The notes beneath the pieces are model-generated. The model was not told the origin of the DNA and made no database searches. It worked only from the letters and a program-made list of their open reading frames with translations. Of a DNA stretch of 8,622 nucleotides, positions 6,978 through 8,622 are shown in pieces. The position numbers and the translations under genes were made by a program. Numbering within the stretch: the first letter of the stretch is position 1; each line of letters opens with the position of its first letter. The stretch is from an uncultured Peptococcaceae bacterium (GTDB lineage: Bacteria > Bacillota > Peptococcia > Peptococcales > Peptococcaceae): positions 1-8,622 of the forward strand of contig USCP01000077.1 in the NCBI GenBank assembly GCA_900553245.1, read 5' to 3'.

Positions 6978-8417
6978 TTAGAAAATAAGCAACGCATATG
7001 GAATAGCCAATGCTAAGAATAATGGAATAAGTATAACTACTGCAATAAACCCATATTTCATCATTGTTTTTGGCTTAACCCATGTTGTTTGCGCAAATGC
7101 AAGTCCTGCAAAAGCAGATGCCCCAGGTGTGCAAAGTGCTAAATGAGTAACCAAGAACAAAATACATGCAACCGCCAGTGGTTCCATCCCCATATCTCCT
7201 GCTACCATCAGCACGAGAGGCAGAAATATCGTTGCCAATGTCATATTATTGGCAATATTTGTCATAATACCAATAATAAACATAATAACCACTAAAAAGA
7301 CCATTGGTGACAATACTTTAAACGGTTCAATCATCATTAACAATAAAGGTTTAATGCCAGTTTCATCTGAATTCATAATCATGGATACCGCTAAAATAAA
7401 TGATGTCATAAATACTGCATCCCAAGAAATCCCATTGGCAGCACCACTATTAAAAGTAAAAAATGGGGTTCCATCTTTCTTTTTCGTAATCATTAACAAC
7501 AATACAACCAACGCTGCTTGACCAAACATAGTAATTTTATTTAAGAAAATACTAATGCCCCATTCTTTTGGTAAAAGACTTGGTACCAATAAAACGACAA
7601 TTAACAATATCAAGAAAAATACAGCTTTCTTTTGATCGGCATTCAGCTTTTCTTTCTTACCAAAAATACTTGGGTCGACATCCTTAATACCACTAACATC
7701 AATTCTAAAAACGAATTTACAAATTAATACATATAAAGCAACAACCATTAAACCCATAGGAACCATAAATGCCATAAATGAAATAAAGTTAGGCATGCTT
7801 CCTTGAATCATCGCATAAGCACCTAATAAAGTAAGCCCAGTTCCTATAAACGGTAAAACCATTTTCCCAATTTGAACGGATAGCGCCAATCCCAATAGCA
7901 TCACAGCAGGGAAAGGAGAAAATGGTTTAATACCAGCTTTATTGCAAATCTGAAGAAAAATCCCCATAAATAAAATCATTGATACAAACGGATTAATTAA
8001 TGCACAAAAGAAGCTTCCAACATATAAAGCAAAAACCCTTAGCCAAGGTTTGCCTTTAGTAAATCGACTTGTTACAAAAGCTTTTGCAATAACATTAATT
8101 AAATCATTATCCGTTAAAATCGTTACCATAGCTAGAACTATAATAAGCATTGGAATAATCGGATTTCCAAAACTTGCTCCCAAGACTACATCCGTTCCCA
8201 TGACGCAACCTAAACCAATCATACCAATAATGCTTGGCCATAACATATCAAGAAATGTCCAACCATAAATAGCGCCCAAAAAAGTCCCTACTACAGCACA
8301 TCCTTTTGGAGTAAGCGGTCCTATACCCGGTAAAAACTGACTACCGAAAATTAAAATTGCGGTCACTGCATAATGAAAATATTTCATATCAAATTTTTTC
8401 GTCGTTTCCGTAGACAT
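6978..8417 (-). CDS. SLC13/DASS-like anion transporter
   Basis: A 479-residue membrane protein with about 11-13 hydrophobic segments and the inverted-repeat layout of the divalent anion/Na+ symporter and wider ion-transporter superfamily. Known relatives move di- and tricarboxylates, sulfate or phosphate. Supporting landmarks are the first re-entrant region (CALINPFVSMILF, about 138-150), the second-repeat start GISWDAVF (329-336), TNIANNMTLATIFLP (386-400) and TPGASAFAGLAF (430-441). The canonical Ser-Asn-Thr tips are not intact: the equivalents read Ile-Asn-Pro and Ala-Asn-Asn. Coupling ion and substrate are therefore uncertain. I chose the ATG at 8417 with GGTGG a few bases upstream; a GTG at 8426 and TTG at 8429 are in frame and would add 3-4 residues. 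The gene is AT-rich (27-33% GC in two samples). It is the first gene of a unit with the phosphohydrolase, which suggests import of that enzyme's substrate. Confidence 0.83.
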   Translation of the reverse strand: MSTETTKKFDMKYFHYAVTAILIFGSQFLPGIGPLTPKGCAVVGTFLGAIYGWTFLDMLWPSIIGMIGLGCVMGTDVVLGASFGNPIIPMLIIVLAMVTILTDNDLINVIAKAFVTSRFTKGKPWLRVFALYVGSFFCALINPFVSMILFMGIFLQICNKAGIKPFSPFPAVMLLGLALSVQIGKMVLPFIGTGLTLLGAYAMIQGSMPNFISFMAFMVPMGLMVVALYVLICKFVFRIDVSGIKDVDPSIFGKKEKLNADQKKAVFFLILLIVVLLVPSLLPKEWGISIFLNKITMFGQAALVVLLLMITKKKDGTPFFTFNSGAANGISWDAVFMTSFILAVSMIMNSDETGIKPLLLMMIEPFKVLSPMVFLVVIMFIIGIMTNIANNMTLATIFLPLVLMVAGDMGMEPLAVACILFLVTHLALCTPGASAFAGLAFAQTTWVKPKTMMKYGFIAVVILIPLFLALAIPYALLIF

Positions 8418-8467
8418 TATTTCCACCAACCTTTCCTATTTGTTTATTCGACCTTAAATTTTGTTTT

Positions 8468-8494
8468 ATTATATCTATATTTGATTTCAATCAA
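8468..8494 (-). promoter_or_regulatory. Putative promoter of the transporter-phosphohydrolase unit
   Basis: A perfect TATAAT lies on the minus strand at 8468-8473. A plausible -35, TTGATT (8489-8494), is 15 bases upstream, slightly close. Transcription would start near 8461, giving a leader of about 43 bases. The whole -35/spacer region is covered by the FNR-type box and touches the AAGGTGG inverted repeat, so this promoter is very likely regulated. Confidence 0.6.
8481..8494. promoter_or_regulatory. Perfect FNR/CRP-family box (TTGAT-N4-ATCAA)
   Basis: TTGAT (8481-8485), spacer TTCA, ATCAA (8490-8494) equals the consensus for FNR-type oxygen regulators at all ten fixed positions. Its centre is at about -26.5 of the predicted transporter start and about -52.5 of the rightward start. 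The first would fit repression; the second is not a standard activating distance. The protein that binds it is not encoded in this window. Confidence 0.55.
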
Positions 8495-8512
8495 GGTGGC
8501 ATTTACCACCTT
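8493..8512. promoter_or_regulatory. AAGGTGG/CCACCTT inverted repeat, candidate operator
   Basis: Perfect 7-base arms (8493-8499 and 8506-8512) enclose 6 bases. No T run follows on either strand, so it is not a terminator. It abuts the FNR-type box by two bases and sits between the two divergent promoters, centred about -41.5 from the predicted transporter start. A dimeric regulator of unknown family is the simplest explanation. Confidence 0.55.
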
Positions 8513-8524
8513 AACTAAAAATTG

Positions 8525-8533
8525 TGCTAAAAT
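8525..8533 (+). promoter_or_regulatory. Extended -10 promoter for the rightward gene at 8573
   Basis: TGC followed by TAAAAT (8528-8533) forms an extended -10. The expected -35 position (about 8505-8510) is ACCACC and carries no match, but it lies in the right arm of the inverted repeat. This would suit an activator-dependent promoter. Start of transcription near 8540. Confidence 0.5.
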
Positions 8534-8542
8534 AGATTCAAC

Positions 8543-8557
8543 TTGATCAACTATCAA
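8543..8557. promoter_or_regulatory. Near-FNR site with a 5-base spacer (TTGAT-N5-ATCAA)
   Basis: TTGAT (8543-8547) and ATCAA (8553-8557) are separated by CAACT, one base longer than the consensus. The left half also forms the palindrome TTGATCAA (8543-8550). It lies just downstream of the predicted rightward transcription start and just before the ribosome binding site. It could be a weak operator or chance in AT-rich DNA. Confidence 0.25.
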
Positions 8558-8572
8558 ATAGGAGGTTTTTCC

Positions 8573-8622
8573 ATGAAAAATTATCTATCACCCTATTTTG
8601 ACGAATCTCCCTTTGAAACACT
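8573..8622 (+). CDS. Start of an unidentified gene (runs off the right edge)
   Basis: An ATG with a perfect AGGAGG (8560-8565) 7 bases upstream opens a frame of 16 codons plus two bases with no stop, reading MKNYLSPYFDESPFET. The extended -10 promoter upstream supports it as a real gene. The piece is too short to name a family. It is divergent from the transporter and shares its control region, so it may belong to the same pathway; that is inference only. Confidence 0.7.
   Translation, partial: MKNYLSPYFDESPFET

Noticed and set aside
8431..8563. CAAATAGGA present in both divergent leaders as an inverted repeat
   Set aside because: Each copy coincides with the ribosome binding region of its own gene, so the similarity is probably shared Shine-Dalgarno context and not an operator.

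Overview
The window looks like a chromosomal segment of a Bacillota-type bacterium. It has strong AGGAGG-like ribosome binding sites, GTG and TTG starts, and a membrane-anchored GH73 wall hydrolase. An FNR-type box beside an anion transporter gene hints at an anaerobe or facultative anaerobe. The species cannot be named from sequence alone, and a clostridial or negativicute commensal is only a guess. I see no tRNA, rRNA, CRISPR array, insertion sequence or gene-free stretch above 300 bases.

Left part (1-982): the 5' part of tex, an S1-domain RNA-binding accessory protein, runs leftward out of the window. It is divergent from a rightward operon, and both promoters can be read in the short gap.

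Middle (983-4792): a tightly packed rightward operon of four genes. They are a membrane-anchored GH73 glucosaminidase, two tandem paralogous MFS permeases, and a YfcE-type metallophosphoesterase. Gaps are 6, 41 and 16 bases. The second MFS copy is clearly more AT-rich than the genes on either side. A shared, bidirectional hairpin terminator (4799-4844) closes the operon.

Right part (4845-8622): an AT-rich leftward two-gene unit. An SLC13/DASS-like anion transporter is read first. It is followed after 75 bases by a cytoplasmic alkaline-phosphatase-superfamily phosphohydrolase (COG3379-like) with a complete metal site and a large insertion. The natural reading, which is inference, is import of an organic anion or ester and its hydrolysis inside the cell. 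Upstream, the divergent intergenic region 8418-8572 is dense in signals: a perfect TTGAT-N4-ATCAA FNR-type box, an abutting AAGGTGG/CCACCTT inverted repeat, a second near-FNR site with a 5-base spacer, and promoters on both strands. A new rightward gene starts at 8573 and leaves the window after 16 codons.

Composition alternates between GC-rich blocks (tex, glucosaminidase, first MFS, YfcE: 53-57% in hand-counted 60-base samples) and AT-rich blocks (second MFS, phosphohydrolase, transporter: 27-47% in samples). This suggests that the second MFS gene and the right-hand unit have a different history from the rest.
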